A DNA stretch of 62,565 nucleotides, taken from an uncultured Clostridia bacterium. GTDB taxonomy: Bacteria; Bacillota; Clostridia; Christensenellales; Borkfalkiaceae. A model generated the notes under the pieces. It was not told the DNA's origin, did not search any database, and saw only the letters and a program-made list of their open reading frames with translations. The stretch's first letter is position 1. The number at the start of each line of letters is the position of its first letter. The stretch spans positions 1 through 62,565 of the forward strand of contig CALVPY010000012.1 in NCBI GenBank assembly GCA_944354535.1. The letters are read 5' to 3'. This document shows positions 41,815-51,460 of the stretch, piece by piece. Both the position numbers and the translations under genes were made by a program.

Positions 41815-43007
41815 TCTTTATGGTGTTTTTTTCGGTATTCGAGGGGCGTGACGCCGAACTCCTTCTTGAACAGGTTCTGAAAGTAGGATTGGCTGGAAAA
41901 GAAGAAAAAGTTGGAAATTTCCGAAAGGGGACGGTCGGAATAGGCCAAAAGCAGCTTTGCCTCCTGCAGCTTTGCTTTGACGATGTATTTTCCGATCGTC
42001 TCGCCCGTCTCCTTTTTGAACTGATCCATGAAATAAGAGCGGCTCTTGCCGACGGCGTCGAGCACGTCGGGAACGCCGATGGGCTGGTTGGTGTGTGTCT
42101 TGATAAATTGCAGCGCTTTATAAACGTCCTCCGAATAGGCGGCGGGGTGTTTGAGTTCTGCAACGCGCCTTGTAAAGTCCATGAGGGAAGAATAGCGAAG
42201 GTTGTTGACTTCGCTCACCGTCGTACAGCGCTCGCATTCCTGCGTATAGAGGTCGATGAGACGATAGGTCTGCTCGATATCGAGGTTCCCGCGGATGGCG
42301 CCCACTTTGCCGACCATGCTGATCCAGCCGTTGAAGATGTTTTTGGACTGCCGGAGCGTGTCGTCGGCAAGTTTTCCTTCAAAGAGCACCTGCTTCCCCG
42401 CGATCTCCTGCAAAAACGCTTTGAGGCCCGTCTCATCGCCCGCCGAGACAAAGGCAAGCAGCTGCTGCTCGATGGCGTAGGTGCCGTGCGTAAACTCTTC
42501 TTCCCGCAAAATGGCGTCGGTATGCTTTTCGCCCATCTCCTGACGGATGGCGGGGGCGAAGTTTTCAAAGTAGCGCAGGATGGAGATCTCCTCACCGTTG
42601 AAGAGAAAATCAAGGAGCGCCAGAAAGTTCAAAAAGACGTTGAGCGAGCGGCGGGGAAGGGAGAGGAGGAACTGCTTCAGAGCGTCCTTCTGCTCCCATA
42701 AAAGCCCGTAGTCGTGGATGAGGGCGTCGAACACCGCATCATCGAGCGGTTTGTTGACAAAGGGCCCCGTGACGACGAGGAGCTTGTTCTCCCTCAGCCG
42801 CACGGCGCCGTACAGTCCCGCAACGCCGCTGACGAGAGAGACGTTCTCGTCTCCCGCGCGGCGGGAGATCGCCTCGAAGACGGGTGCAAAGCCCGGAAAG
42901 GAGGAGAAGATGCGCAGAGTCTCCCCGTCTTCGCCGAAGACGGCGATGGGGCGGGCATGGGTGGCGTGCAGCAGTTCACAGGTTTTGAAAACAGCGTGTT
43001 CATTCAT
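41811..43007 (-). CDS. AraC family regulator of the second CAZyme cluster
   Basis: The 398-residue protein has a large N-terminal sensing region (about 1-290) unlike the cupin type at 9,593, and a C-terminal AraC HTH pair (GVPDVLDAVGKSRSYFMDQF and RPLSEISNFFFFSSQSYFQNLFKKEFGVTPLEYR). It is divergent from the GPH symporter and sits in the middle of the cluster, so it probably activates it. The effector should be a sugar from the imported substrate. Confidence 0.85.
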   Translation of the reverse strand: MNEHAVFKTCELLHATHARPIAVFGEDGETLRIFSSFPGFAPVFEAISRRAGDENVSLVSGVAGLYGAVRLRENKLLVVTGPFVNKPLDDAVFDALIHDYGLLWEQKDALKQFLLSLPRRSLNVFLNFLALLDFLFNGEEISILRYFENFAPAIRQEMGEKHTDAILREEEFTHGTYAIEQQLLAFVSAGDETGLKAFLQEIAGKQVLFEGKLADDTLRQSKNIFNGWISMVGKVGAIRGNLDIEQTYRLIDLYTQECERCTTVSEVNNLRYSSLMDFTRRVAELKHPAAYSEDVYKALQFIKTHTNQPIGVPDVLDAVGKSRSYFMDQFKKETGETIGKYIVKAKLQEAKLLLAYSDRPLSEISNFFFFSSQSYFQNLFKKEFGVTPLEYRKKHHKE

Positions 43008-43029
43008 TTCAGATTTCCTCTCATGGACA

Positions 43030-43067
43030 ATTTTACAATATTAAGGAGCAAAATGCAATACTTTTGC
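43030..43067 (-). promoter_or_regulatory. AraC promoter overlapping a candidate operator
   Basis: On the minus strand TTGCAT (43058-43053) and TAAAAT (43035-43030) are 17 bp apart. The motif ATGCAATACTTTTGC (43053-43067), similar to 37179-37192, overlaps the -35, and GCAAAA...TTTTGC makes a dyad. The plus-strand promoter for the symporter is not clear. Confidence 0.5.
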
Positions 43068-43144
43068 GACAAAAAGTTGTAGAATGATCTCGGAAAAAGA
43101 AAATTCCGCGCAAATACCCTCAAACGCGCGGGAAAGGGAAAACT

Positions 43145-44905
43145 ATGAAAGAGATCAATCTGCTTAGTAAGGGCATCTTCAATTCCAAGCTGCTCGACTC
43201 GCGCGTAAGGACACGCGCCGTTACGCGCAAGGAAAAGATCTTCGGGCACCTCATCGGGCCTTTGGGGATGATCTTCATCGTCAACACCATTGCAGGTCTC
43301 GTCGAGAAATTCTTCATGCAGATGGTGGGGCTTACCTATCCCGCGGGGCCGGACGGCTCCGCCAACCCGCTCGCACAGGCGATGGGGGATGAATATCAGC
43401 TCGTCGTCATGATTGCGCGCATCCTCATGGTGGGCGTCGGCATCCTCAACGGCTGGCTGCTCTCGCACACCAAGTGCAAGCAAGGCAGAATGCGCCCGTG
43501 GTATCTCATTTTCAGCTTTCTGACGATCATCATCGGCGTTCTCATTTTCCTTTTCTCGCCCAATCTCTTCGGTGAGGCATATTGGGTGTACTTCTTCATC
43601 CTGCTGGCGTGCTATCATACGATCGGAACGACTTACTTCTTTACCTATCGCGACAGCATCGTCTCCCTCATCACGCACGATCCCAAGGAGAAGATGGAGC
43701 TCTCCTTCATGCGCAAGCTGTGTTGGACGCTCATCTCGGGCATCATCATCGGCTTCATCGTCGGCACGGTGCTCATTCCCTTCTGGCTGCAGAACGACAT
43801 CACGGGTTATGCCATTCTCCTCATTGCCATGTCCGTCTGCGCCGTTCCGCTCCTTCTCATGGAGTACTACTACACGAAGGAGCGCGTCATCGAGGACGCC
43901 GACGCGGAATCGGAGAGCGGCAACTCCAACCGTGTCCCATTGAAAGAGCAGCTCAAGGCGATGTTCACCGACCGCTTCTATGTCATCCTCATCGTTCTCA
44001 TGACGATGCAGGGGCTCATCGATAACTTCAAGGGCGGCAACGTGCAGTATTATTATGTGCAGTACCTTCTGGGCGGCGCGACGCATCCCGAGATGCAGAT
44101 GCTCTACTCCATTGCAACGGGCGTTCCCGTCGGCATCGGCATCTTTGCCATCTGGCCGCTCGCGAAGAAATTCGGCATCAAGAACGTCACGGTCGTGGGC
44201 TATGCGATCGCGCTTGTTTCAAGCATCGTTGGCTGGATCTTTGCCGATAACATGGTCGTTGCCCTTGCTGCGGGCTTCTTCCGCAATATCGGTTGGATGC
44301 CCAACTCGTATATTTTCATCACTCTTTTGTATTATGCCTATGACGACATCGACTTCCGTTCGCACATCCGCGTCGAAGGGCTCCTCGGCGTCGGCATCGT
44401 GACGGCGCTTCAGAACCTCATCTATGCTCCCGTCGCGGGTGGGTATGAGTCTCTTCTCCTCAACAAGGGTTTTGTCGACAATCTCGAAGTCATGCCCGAT
44501 CCTCCCGAAGCGGTCAAAGAGTTCATGTCGATGAGCTTCTATCTCTTCGATATCATCCTGGGCGCGGCGATGGTCATCCTTCTGCCCTTCGTCAATGTGG
44601 AAAAGAAGATGCCGAAGATCAACGAAGAGCTCTTGCGGCGCAAGAAAGAAGCCGTGCTTGCCAAGGGCGGAGTGTGGCTCGAGCCCGAGGAGCAGGACCG
44701 AATCGAGCGCGAGCAGGCGGCGAAAGAGCACGAAGAAAACCGCATTGCAGACCTTCGTGAACTGTGCGCGAAGAAGGGGCTGGATTTCGAGACGGAGAAT
44801 AACAAATACCTTGCCGCCGAGGCGGAAAAACAGCGAAAGCGGGAAGAAAAAGAGGCCAAAAAGAAAGCCAAACAAGAGGCAAGAGCCGCGAAAAAGAAAA
44901 AATAA
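43145..44905 (+). CDS. GPH-family glycoside:cation symporter with charged C-terminal tail
   Basis: The 586-residue protein has about 12 membrane helices of the MFS_2/MelB type and imports glycosides with sodium or protons. The last 95 or so residues (about 490-586) are not membrane but a highly charged Glu/Lys/Arg coiled-coil-like tail ending in AAKKKK, which is longer than usual for the family. It precedes the GH2 gene by 9 bp and is the only importer in the cluster, so it sets the substrate size to small oligosaccharides or glycosides. Confidence 0.85.
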   Translation: MKEINLLSKGIFNSKLLDSRVRTRAVTRKEKIFGHLIGPLGMIFIVNTIAGLVEKFFMQMVGLTYPAGPDGSANPLAQAMGDEYQLVVMIARILMVGVGILNGWLLSHTKCKQGRMRPWYLIFSFLTIIIGVLIFLFSPNLFGEAYWVYFFILLACYHTIGTTYFFTYRDSIVSLITHDPKEKMELSFMRKLCWTLISGIIIGFIVGTVLIPFWLQNDITGYAILLIAMSVCAVPLLLMEYYYTKERVIEDADAESESGNSNRVPLKEQLKAMFTDRFYVILIVLMTMQGLIDNFKGGNVQYYYVQYLLGGATHPEMQMLYSIATGVPVGIGIFAIWPLAKKFGIKNVTVVGYAIALVSSIVGWIFADNMVVALAAGFFRNIGWMPNSYIFITLLYYAYDDIDFRSHIRVEGLLGVGIVTALQNLIYAPVAGGYESLLLNKGFVDNLEVMPDPPEAVKEFMSMSFYLFDIILGAAMVILLPFVNVEKKMPKINEELLRRKKEAVLAKGGVWLEPEEQDRIEREQAAKEHEENRIADLRELCAKKGLDFETENNKYLAAEAEKQRKREEKEAKKKAKQEARAAKKKK

Positions 44906-44914
44906 AGGTGCAAG

Positions 44915-47239
44915 ATGATCGTAAAATTAGACCGTGGCTGGGAATTTTGCAAAGAGGGGATGGCGTTTTCCCCCGTCTCCCTTCCGCATGACGCGATGCT
45001 CGCGGAGCGGCGCTCGCCGACCTCTTTGAGCGGAGAAGCGGGGGCGTTCTTCCCGGGCGGGAAATACCGCTACCAAAGAAAGCTCACATTTTCCCCCGAG
45101 GAGCTCGAAAAGAATATTTCGCTCCTCTTTGAAGGCGTCTACCGCAATGCGGAAGTCTTTCTGAACGGCACCAAAGTGGGGGCGCACAAGTACGGTTATT
45201 CGGAATTTACCGTCTCTTTGAACGGGGCGGCAAGGGCGGGGGAGAACAGCCTCGAAGTCACCGTCGATAATTCCCTCATCCCCAACTGCCGCTGGTATTC
45301 GGGCGCGGGCATCTATCGCCCCGTGTGGCTCATTGTCTCCGCAAAGGATGCCCCCAAAACTTTGCGGGTCACAACGCGTTCGCTCTCTCCCGCCGTCATT
45401 TCGGTGACGGCGGACGAGGGGGCGGAGGTGGAAATTTACGACGGAAAAACGCTCATAACAAAGGGCGGCGCAGGGGAATTTACCATTCCGAACGCCAAAC
45501 TTTGGTCGGCGGAAACGCCGCACCTCTATACGGCGGTCGCAAGGCGCGGGGGAGAGAAGATCGAAACGACGTTCGGCATCCGCACCATCGCCTGGAACGC
45601 AAAGAAAGGCTTTCTCATCAACGGAAAACGTACCCTCCTTCGCGGCGGGTGTATTCATCACGACAACGGCGTTTTGGGTGCGTGCAGCTATCCCGACGCC
45701 GAAGAGCGCCGTGTGCGTATCCTCAAAGAACAAGGTTTCAACGCGCTGCGCATTTCGCACAACCCCGCCTCGCGCGCTCTCCTCGATGCGTGCGATAAGC
45801 TCGGCATGTACGTCGTGGACGAGTGCTTCGACGGCTGGTATATCCCCAAGAACTATCACGACTATTCGCGCGATTTCTTTGAAGGGTATAAGGACGATCT
45901 CCGCGCGATGGTCGAAAAGGACTTCGATCACCCTTGCGTGGTGATGTATTCCGTCGGGAACGAGGTAACGGAGACGGCTTCCCCTAAGGGCGTAAAACTC
46001 TGCGGCGAAATGCGCGATCTTCTGCATTCGCTCGATCCGACCCGCCCCGTGACGTGCGGCATCAACGTGCTTTTGGACGTCTATATCAAAAAGGGGATGG
46101 GCATCTACCGCGACAAGGGGGAGTACCGCCGCGAGCCGCTCCCCGAAGGCAAGACCTACCGCGAAAAGCGCGCGGGTTCGGCTTTTTTCAACTTTTGGGC
46201 TGCAAAATTGGGCGGGCTCATGTTCAGGATGAGCAAGGGCAAGACGGCAGACAAGATCGTGGATGCCGTCATGCCTTCTCTCGATATCATCGGTTACAAC
46301 TACGCTGCCTCCCGCTACGATATCGACGTCAGGCGTCATCCCGATAAGATGATCGTGGGCTCGGAGACGATGGCGGGCGATCTTCCCTATAATTGGACGC
46401 GCGTCAGACAGTATCCGCAGGTCATCGGCGACTTCGTCTGGGCGGCGTGGGATTATTTGGGCGAGGCGTGCATGGGCTGGAACTACCCTTCCTATAAAGG
46501 TCTTCCGCTCCTTGCCGAGCAGGGCATGGTCGATATCACGGGCGATCCTTTGGCACAGATGGCGTTCATGCAAGTTGTTTGGGGGATGAGGAAGACACCC
46601 TATCTTGCCGTCCGCCCCGCCAACCACAGCGGCGAAACGCCTGTAAAGGGCGCGTGGCAGTTCACGAACGCCATCGCAAGCTGGAATTGGCAGGGGTATG
46701 AAGGCAAAAAGACGGTCGCAGAAGTGTATTCTTCTGCCTACGCCGTGCGCTTTCTTTTGAACGGCAAAAAGATCGGCGAAAAACGCGTCAAAAAATATAA
46801 GGCGCTCTTTAACGTCAGGTACGCGCCGGGGACGCTTGTTGCCGTCGCCCTCGATGAGAGCGGCCGCGAAGTGGGAAGGAGCGAGCTCAAAACGGGCAGC
46901 CGCGAGACCTTCCTTCGTGTTAAAACGGACAAGACGGCGCTTCGTGCGAACGGCGAAGACCTGTGCTTTGCCGAAATTGAGTTCGTCGACAGCCGCGGGC
47001 AGCGCAATCCCTACATCGAACAGACTGTTGAGCTCTCTCTCACGGGCGGCGGCGCGGAGCTTTTGGGCTTCGGAAGCGCCCTCAATAAGACGAACGAGGG
47101 CTTTTTGACGAGAAGGCACAACTCTTACCGCGGCAGGGCTCTTGCCGTGTTCCGCGCGGGGCACGAGGCGGGCAGGCTCACCGTCACCGTCACTTCGGCG
47201 GGCGTTGTGTCGCAGACCTTCCACATCGATATCAGATAA
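44915..47239 (+). CDS. GH2 beta-galactosidase/beta-glycosidase
   Basis: The 774-residue enzyme has the GH2 order: sugar-binding jelly roll, Ig-like domain, TIM barrel and C-terminal Ig-like domains. Acid/base is E350 in YSVGNEVT and the nucleophile is E484 in VGSETMAG. RGGCIHHDNG and RISHNP are conserved barrel motifs. Beta-galactosidase is most likely; beta-glucuronidase or mannosidase cannot be excluded. No signal peptide. It is in operon with the symporter. Confidence 0.88.
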   Translation: MIVKLDRGWEFCKEGMAFSPVSLPHDAMLAERRSPTSLSGEAGAFFPGGKYRYQRKLTFSPEELEKNISLLFEGVYRNAEVFLNGTKVGAHKYGYSEFTVSLNGAARAGENSLEVTVDNSLIPNCRWYSGAGIYRPVWLIVSAKDAPKTLRVTTRSLSPAVISVTADEGAEVEIYDGKTLITKGGAGEFTIPNAKLWSAETPHLYTAVARRGGEKIETTFGIRTIAWNAKKGFLINGKRTLLRGGCIHHDNGVLGACSYPDAEERRVRILKEQGFNALRISHNPASRALLDACDKLGMYVVDECFDGWYIPKNYHDYSRDFFEGYKDDLRAMVEKDFDHPCVVMYSVGNEVTETASPKGVKLCGEMRDLLHSLDPTRPVTCGINVLLDVYIKKGMGIYRDKGEYRREPLPEGKTYREKRAGSAFFNFWAAKLGGLMFRMSKGKTADKIVDAVMPSLDIIGYNYAASRYDIDVRRHPDKMIVGSETMAGDLPYNWTRVRQYPQVIGDFVWAAWDYLGEACMGWNYPSYKGLPLLAEQGMVDITGDPLAQMAFMQVVWGMRKTPYLAVRPANHSGETPVKGAWQFTNAIASWNWQGYEGKKTVAEVYSSAYAVRFLLNGKKIGEKRVKKYKALFNVRYAPGTLVAVALDESGREVGRSELKTGSRETFLRVKTDKTALRANGEDLCFAEIEFVDSRGQRNPYIEQTVELSLTGGGAELLGFGSALNKTNEGFLTRRHNSYRGRALAVFRAGHEAGRLTVTVTSAGVVSQTFHIDIR

Positions 47240-47251
47240 GGAGAAAAAGAG

Positions 47252-48955
47252 ATGAAACTTCTTTGTAACCCTTTGGAGATCGCCTACAAATACCAGCACC
47301 CTTTGCACGGCAAGTACGCCTATAAGGAAGCGGCTGACCCTACGCTCGTCAGGTTTAACGGGAAATATCTGCTGTTTACTTCCAAGTGCGGCGGGTTCTA
47401 TTATTCGGACGACCTCATAAAATGGGAGTTCCACGAGGACAGAACTTTGGAGATCCACGGCTATGCGCCGGATGTTTCGGTGCGCGGCGAATGGCTGTAT
47501 TTCTGTGCTTCCGCCTATACAAAGAAGTGCAAGATCTTACGCTCCAAAGACCCGTTTAAGGGCTTTGAGCTCGTCAACGCACCCTTCGCTTTCTGGGACC
47601 CGCACCTCTACTTCGAGGGGGAGAAGGCGTACCTCTATTGGGGGTGCTCCTCCAAAGAACCCATTCACGGCGTGGAGATGGACGTGGAAAAGATGACCCC
47701 GAAGGGGAAGCGGTTCGATCTCGTTTCCGCCGACCCTGCGCATCACGGCATCGACGATAAGTCGGTATATGAAGATAAGCGCACCCTCTGGCAGAAATAT
47801 ATCGCACTTTTTACGGGCAGCGGCACCTTTGTGGAAGGCGCATATCTCAACAAGATAAACAATAAGTATTATTTCCAATACGCGACGCCCGGAACGGAGT
47901 TCCCCACTTACGGTGACGCCGTGCTCGTGGGTGACAGTCCGAAGGGGCCTTTTACATGGCAGAAGCATAACCCGTATTCGCTCTGCCCCGGCGGCTTTAC
48001 GCAGGGTGCGGGGCACGGCAGCACGTTTGAAGATGAATTCGGCAACCTTTGGCACGCGGCTTCCGTGTGCGTGGGAGTCAATCATAATTTCGAGCGGCGC
48101 CTTGGGCTTTGGCCGGCAGGGGTGGATGGCGACGGCATTCTCTTTTGCAATCAATATTTTGCAGATTATCCGAAGGAGATTCCGGAAAGGAAGTTTGACC
48201 CCATAAGCATAAAGCCTGCTTATATGTTGCTCTCTTACAAGAAGAAAGTAACGGCTTCTTCATTCCGCGCGGGAATGCCGCCCGAAAACGCTGTCGATGA
48301 AAGCATGAAGACGATGTGGCAGGCGGAGAGCGAAAAAAAGGGCGAGTGGCTGTGCGTAGATTTGGGGGCGGAGAAGGACGTGCGCTGCGTGCAGGTCAAC
48401 TTTGGCGATTTTGAAGTTCCCAAAAAGAAAGCGCCGAGGAAGGAATACGGCGGCACCATCTCGCAGGAGCGCTTTATCGATACGGAACAGCCCGACTATG
48501 TTTATACCCTCGAAGTAAGTTTAGACGGAAAAACATGGCAGCCTTACGCGGGCGGAACGACCAAACTTCCCCATAAATTGTGGGCAGAAAAGGCGCGGGC
48601 AAGGTATGTACGTATTACCTTTGAAAGCGCACCCTTCGGGCAGAAGTTTACCTTGTGCGGGCTGCGCGTGTTCGGCTTTGGCGGCGGCGCGCTGCCCGAA
48701 CAAACAAAGGGAATGACTGCAAAACGGCTCTCGCCCACGCGCGCAAAGTTTTCGTGGGCGGCGCAGAAAGACGCGACGGGGTATTGTATCCGCCTCGGCA
48801 TCGCGCCCGACAAGCTCTATACGAGCGTCCTTTTGTACGACGAGAACGAGTACACGGTGACCTTCCTCGATGCGGGCACGCAGTACTTTTACGCCGTCGA
48901 TGCCTTTAACGAAAACGGCATCACGCAAGGGGAAGTCAAGCAAATGGAGGGGTAA
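47252..48955 (+). CDS. GH43-like propeller with F5/8 type C (discoidin) and FN3-like domains
   Basis: The 567-residue protein starts with a beta-propeller of GH43 type (DPTLVRFNGKYLLFTS, APDVSVRGEWLYF, WDPHLYFEGEKAYLY, FVEGAYLNK). From about residue 330 it has an F5/8 type C domain (SSFRAGMPPENAVDESMKTMW; EWLCVDLGAEKDVRCVQV; ARYVRITF) and then an FN3-like domain of about 85 residues. Discoidin domains usually sit on secreted glycan-binding enzymes, yet there is no signal peptide here. Which arabinose or galactose linkage it cuts is unknown. Confidence 0.75.
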   Translation: MKLLCNPLEIAYKYQHPLHGKYAYKEAADPTLVRFNGKYLLFTSKCGGFYYSDDLIKWEFHEDRTLEIHGYAPDVSVRGEWLYFCASAYTKKCKILRSKDPFKGFELVNAPFAFWDPHLYFEGEKAYLYWGCSSKEPIHGVEMDVEKMTPKGKRFDLVSADPAHHGIDDKSVYEDKRTLWQKYIALFTGSGTFVEGAYLNKINNKYYFQYATPGTEFPTYGDAVLVGDSPKGPFTWQKHNPYSLCPGGFTQGAGHGSTFEDEFGNLWHAASVCVGVNHNFERRLGLWPAGVDGDGILFCNQYFADYPKEIPERKFDPISIKPAYMLLSYKKKVTASSFRAGMPPENAVDESMKTMWQAESEKKGEWLCVDLGAEKDVRCVQVNFGDFEVPKKKAPRKEYGGTISQERFIDTEQPDYVYTLEVSLDGKTWQPYAGGTTKLPHKLWAEKARARYVRITFESAPFGQKFTLCGLRVFGFGGGALPEQTKGMTAKRLSPTRAKFSWAAQKDATGYCIRLGIAPDKLYTSVLLYDENEYTVTFLDAGTQYFYAVDAFNENGITQGEVKQMEG

Positions 48956-48958
48956 ACG

Positions 48959-51460
48959 ATGCTCCAAATTGATGAGATCAAAATAAACGGTTTGAAGGAA
49001 GGGTGCGTCACGGACAGCGACGCGCCCCGCCTTGCTTTTTCTTTGAAGAGCGACAAACAGGGCACAGAGCTTGCAAGCGCCATCGTGCGCGTCGGCGGCA
49101 AAGATTTTACGACAAAAGAACAGTGCGGCGTTGCCCTCAAAGAGCTTGCATTGCGTCCCTTTCATCGGTACGAAGTATCGGTTGTCGCCACAGATAATTT
49201 CGGTAACCGTGCGGAGGGTAAGTCATTTTTCTGTACGGGTCGCCGCGAACTTCCGTGGACGGCGAAGTGGATCACCAACGCTTCCTACACCTTCCCCAAG
49301 AACGCCTCGCCCGCGCCCTTCACCTTCCGTAAGTCATTTTCGGCGAAGAAAATAAAGCGCGCTCTTCTGACGGCGACGGCGCTCGGCATTTATGAATTGG
49401 AGCTCAACGGCAAAAAGGTGGGGGAGCAGTATTTCGCCCCCGGCTTTACGAGCTACAAACATATCCTGCAATATGACCTCTACGATGTGACGTCGCTTTT
49501 GAAAGAACAGAACGAGCTTGTCGCCGTGGTCGGTGGCGGCTGGGCTGTGGGGCGGTTCACCTATTCGAGCAAGAGCCGCATCACCTGCGACAGGCAGGCG
49601 TTTTTAGCCGAACTTTTCCTTGAATACGAGGACGGCTCGAAGGGGAAGATCGTCACCGACGAGAGCTGGCAGCAGACGATGGAAGGGAACTTTCGCTTCG
49701 GCGACTTCTACGACGGCGAAGTGTACGACGCGACCATTGATCTGAACAAAGCCAAATGGCGGGCAGCGGATATTTATAAGCCTAAATTCAAGCCGCAAAT
49801 TGCGGCGCGCTATGGCTGCCGCGTCACTGCGCACGAGCGGCTTAAGCCCCTCTCGCACTTTCCCGCAAGGAACGGGGAAGAGGAAATTTACGACTTCGGT
49901 CAGAACTTTGCGGGCGTCGTTTCCTTGCGTATCAAGGGCAAAGCGGGGCAAAAAGTAACAGTGCGCCATGCGGAAATATTGACAGACGGAGACCTCAACG
50001 TCAAGTCCCTGCGCACGGCAAAGGCGACCCTTGTTTATACTTGTAAAGAGGGGGAGCAGGCGTATTCCCCGCGCCTCACCTACATGGGCTTCCGCTATAT
50101 CGGCATCGAGGGCATTGCACCCGAGGATGTGGAAGTTTGTGCCCTTGTCCTGCATTCCGACTTTGAGGAGACGGGCAGTTTTGAATGCTCTAACCCGCTC
50201 CTCAACCAACTGCAAAGCAATATCCGCTGGAGCGGAAGATCCAATTTTGTTGATATTCCCACCGACTGCCCGCAGCGGGACGAGCGTATGGGCTGGACGG
50301 GGGACATCTCTGTCTTTGCAAAGACGGCGTGCTATAGCTTCGACCTTGCTGCATTCCTCGATAAGTGGCTTTATGACGTGCGTGCAGAGCAAGGGCATGG
50401 CGGCGGACTGCCGCTCGTCGTGCCCAAGCAGGGCATCGCGGCGCCCACCGTCGCAACAGCCTGCTGGGCAGACTGCATCGTCCTCGTGCCGTGGGCGGAA
50501 TATCTGGCGCGCGGAGATAAAGAGCTTCTTCGCACCATGTATCCCGCCATGAAAAAGTATCTGAAAGCGGTCAAGTTTTGGGCGTCTTTGTCGGGCCCCG
50601 GCAAATACCGCAGGCATATTTGGAAGTGGCTCTTTCAGTTCGGCGATTGGTGCGCGCCCGAGGGCGGTATCTTCGACTGGATGAAGCGCGGGCGCGAGAT
50701 CGCCACGGCGTACTATGCAAATTCCTGCCGCATCGTTTCGGAAATTGCCCGCATTTTAGGGAAGAGCGAGGACGCGAAATATTACGCTTCGCTCTCCGAA
50801 AAGATCGGGGAAGCCTTCCGCCATGTGTTTACGGACGGGAAGGGGACGCTCAAAAAGGAGTTTCAGACGGGCTATGTGCTGCCCCTTGCCTTCGGCATTG
50901 CAGAGGGCGCAGAGCGCGAAACGATGGCGGAACATCTCGACCGTCTCGTGCGGGAACGGGGGTATCACCTCAGCACGGGCTTTACGGGAACGCCGCACAT
51001 TCTCTTTGCCCTTGCGGACGGCGGAAAGGCGGAAACGGCATACAAACTCTTATTGCAGGATACCGCACCCTCGTGGCTTGCCTGCATCAAAGAGGGCGCG
51101 ACAACGACGTGGGAAGAGTGGACGATCGATCCCGCCAAGGAGGGCAACATCCCTTCCTACAACCACTATGCCTACGGTGCGGTAGGCGACTTTTTATACC
51201 GCCGTGTGGCGGGGATAGAGCCGACGGAAGGCGGCTACAAGAGCTTTTCCGTTAGACCCGTTTTGGGCGGCGGGCTCACTTATGCAAAGGCGAGCGTAAA
51301 GACGCCCTACGGTACGGCTGCAAGCGAATGGCATTTGGATGGCGGCAAATTTACTCTCAAAGTCACCGTGCCCGTCTCCTGCACCTGCCGCGTGACGATG
51401 CCGAGCGGAAAACAAGTTACGCTCAAAAGCGGCGAATATGAAATGGAGGAAGCAGTATGA
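48959..51460 (+). CDS. GH78 alpha-L-rhamnosidase
   Basis: The 833-residue enzyme has the N-terminal beta domains of bacterial rhamnosidases (SYKHILQYDLYDVT motif), an (alpha/alpha)6 barrel with DIPTDCPQRDERMGWTGD, where E442 is the expected general acid, and a C-terminal domain with EGATTTWEEW. It removes terminal alpha-L-rhamnose from pectin fragments or plant glycosides. No signal peptide. Its stop overlaps the GH1 start by 4 bp. Confidence 0.92.
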   Translation: MLQIDEIKINGLKEGCVTDSDAPRLAFSLKSDKQGTELASAIVRVGGKDFTTKEQCGVALKELALRPFHRYEVSVVATDNFGNRAEGKSFFCTGRRELPWTAKWITNASYTFPKNASPAPFTFRKSFSAKKIKRALLTATALGIYELELNGKKVGEQYFAPGFTSYKHILQYDLYDVTSLLKEQNELVAVVGGGWAVGRFTYSSKSRITCDRQAFLAELFLEYEDGSKGKIVTDESWQQTMEGNFRFGDFYDGEVYDATIDLNKAKWRAADIYKPKFKPQIAARYGCRVTAHERLKPLSHFPARNGEEEIYDFGQNFAGVVSLRIKGKAGQKVTVRHAEILTDGDLNVKSLRTAKATLVYTCKEGEQAYSPRLTYMGFRYIGIEGIAPEDVEVCALVLHSDFEETGSFECSNPLLNQLQSNIRWSGRSNFVDIPTDCPQRDERMGWTGDISVFAKTACYSFDLAAFLDKWLYDVRAEQGHGGGLPLVVPKQGIAAPTVATACWADCIVLVPWAEYLARGDKELLRTMYPAMKKYLKAVKFWASLSGPGKYRRHIWKWLFQFGDWCAPEGGIFDWMKRGREIATAYYANSCRIVSEIARILGKSEDAKYYASLSEKIGEAFRHVFTDGKGTLKKEFQTGYVLPLAFGIAEGAERETMAEHLDRLVRERGYHLSTGFTGTPHILFALADGGKAETAYKLLLQDTAPSWLACIKEGATTTWEEWTIDPAKEGNIPSYNHYAYGAVGDFLYRRVAGIEPTEGGYKSFSVRPVLGGGLTYAKASVKTPYGTAASEWHLDGGKFTLKVTVPVSCTCRVTMPSGKQVTLKSGEYEMEEAV

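Noticed and set aside
44927-47458. 843-codon minus-strand frame
   Set aside because: Antisense to the GH2 gene, whose catalytic motifs are intact; no motif or ribosome site on the minus strand.
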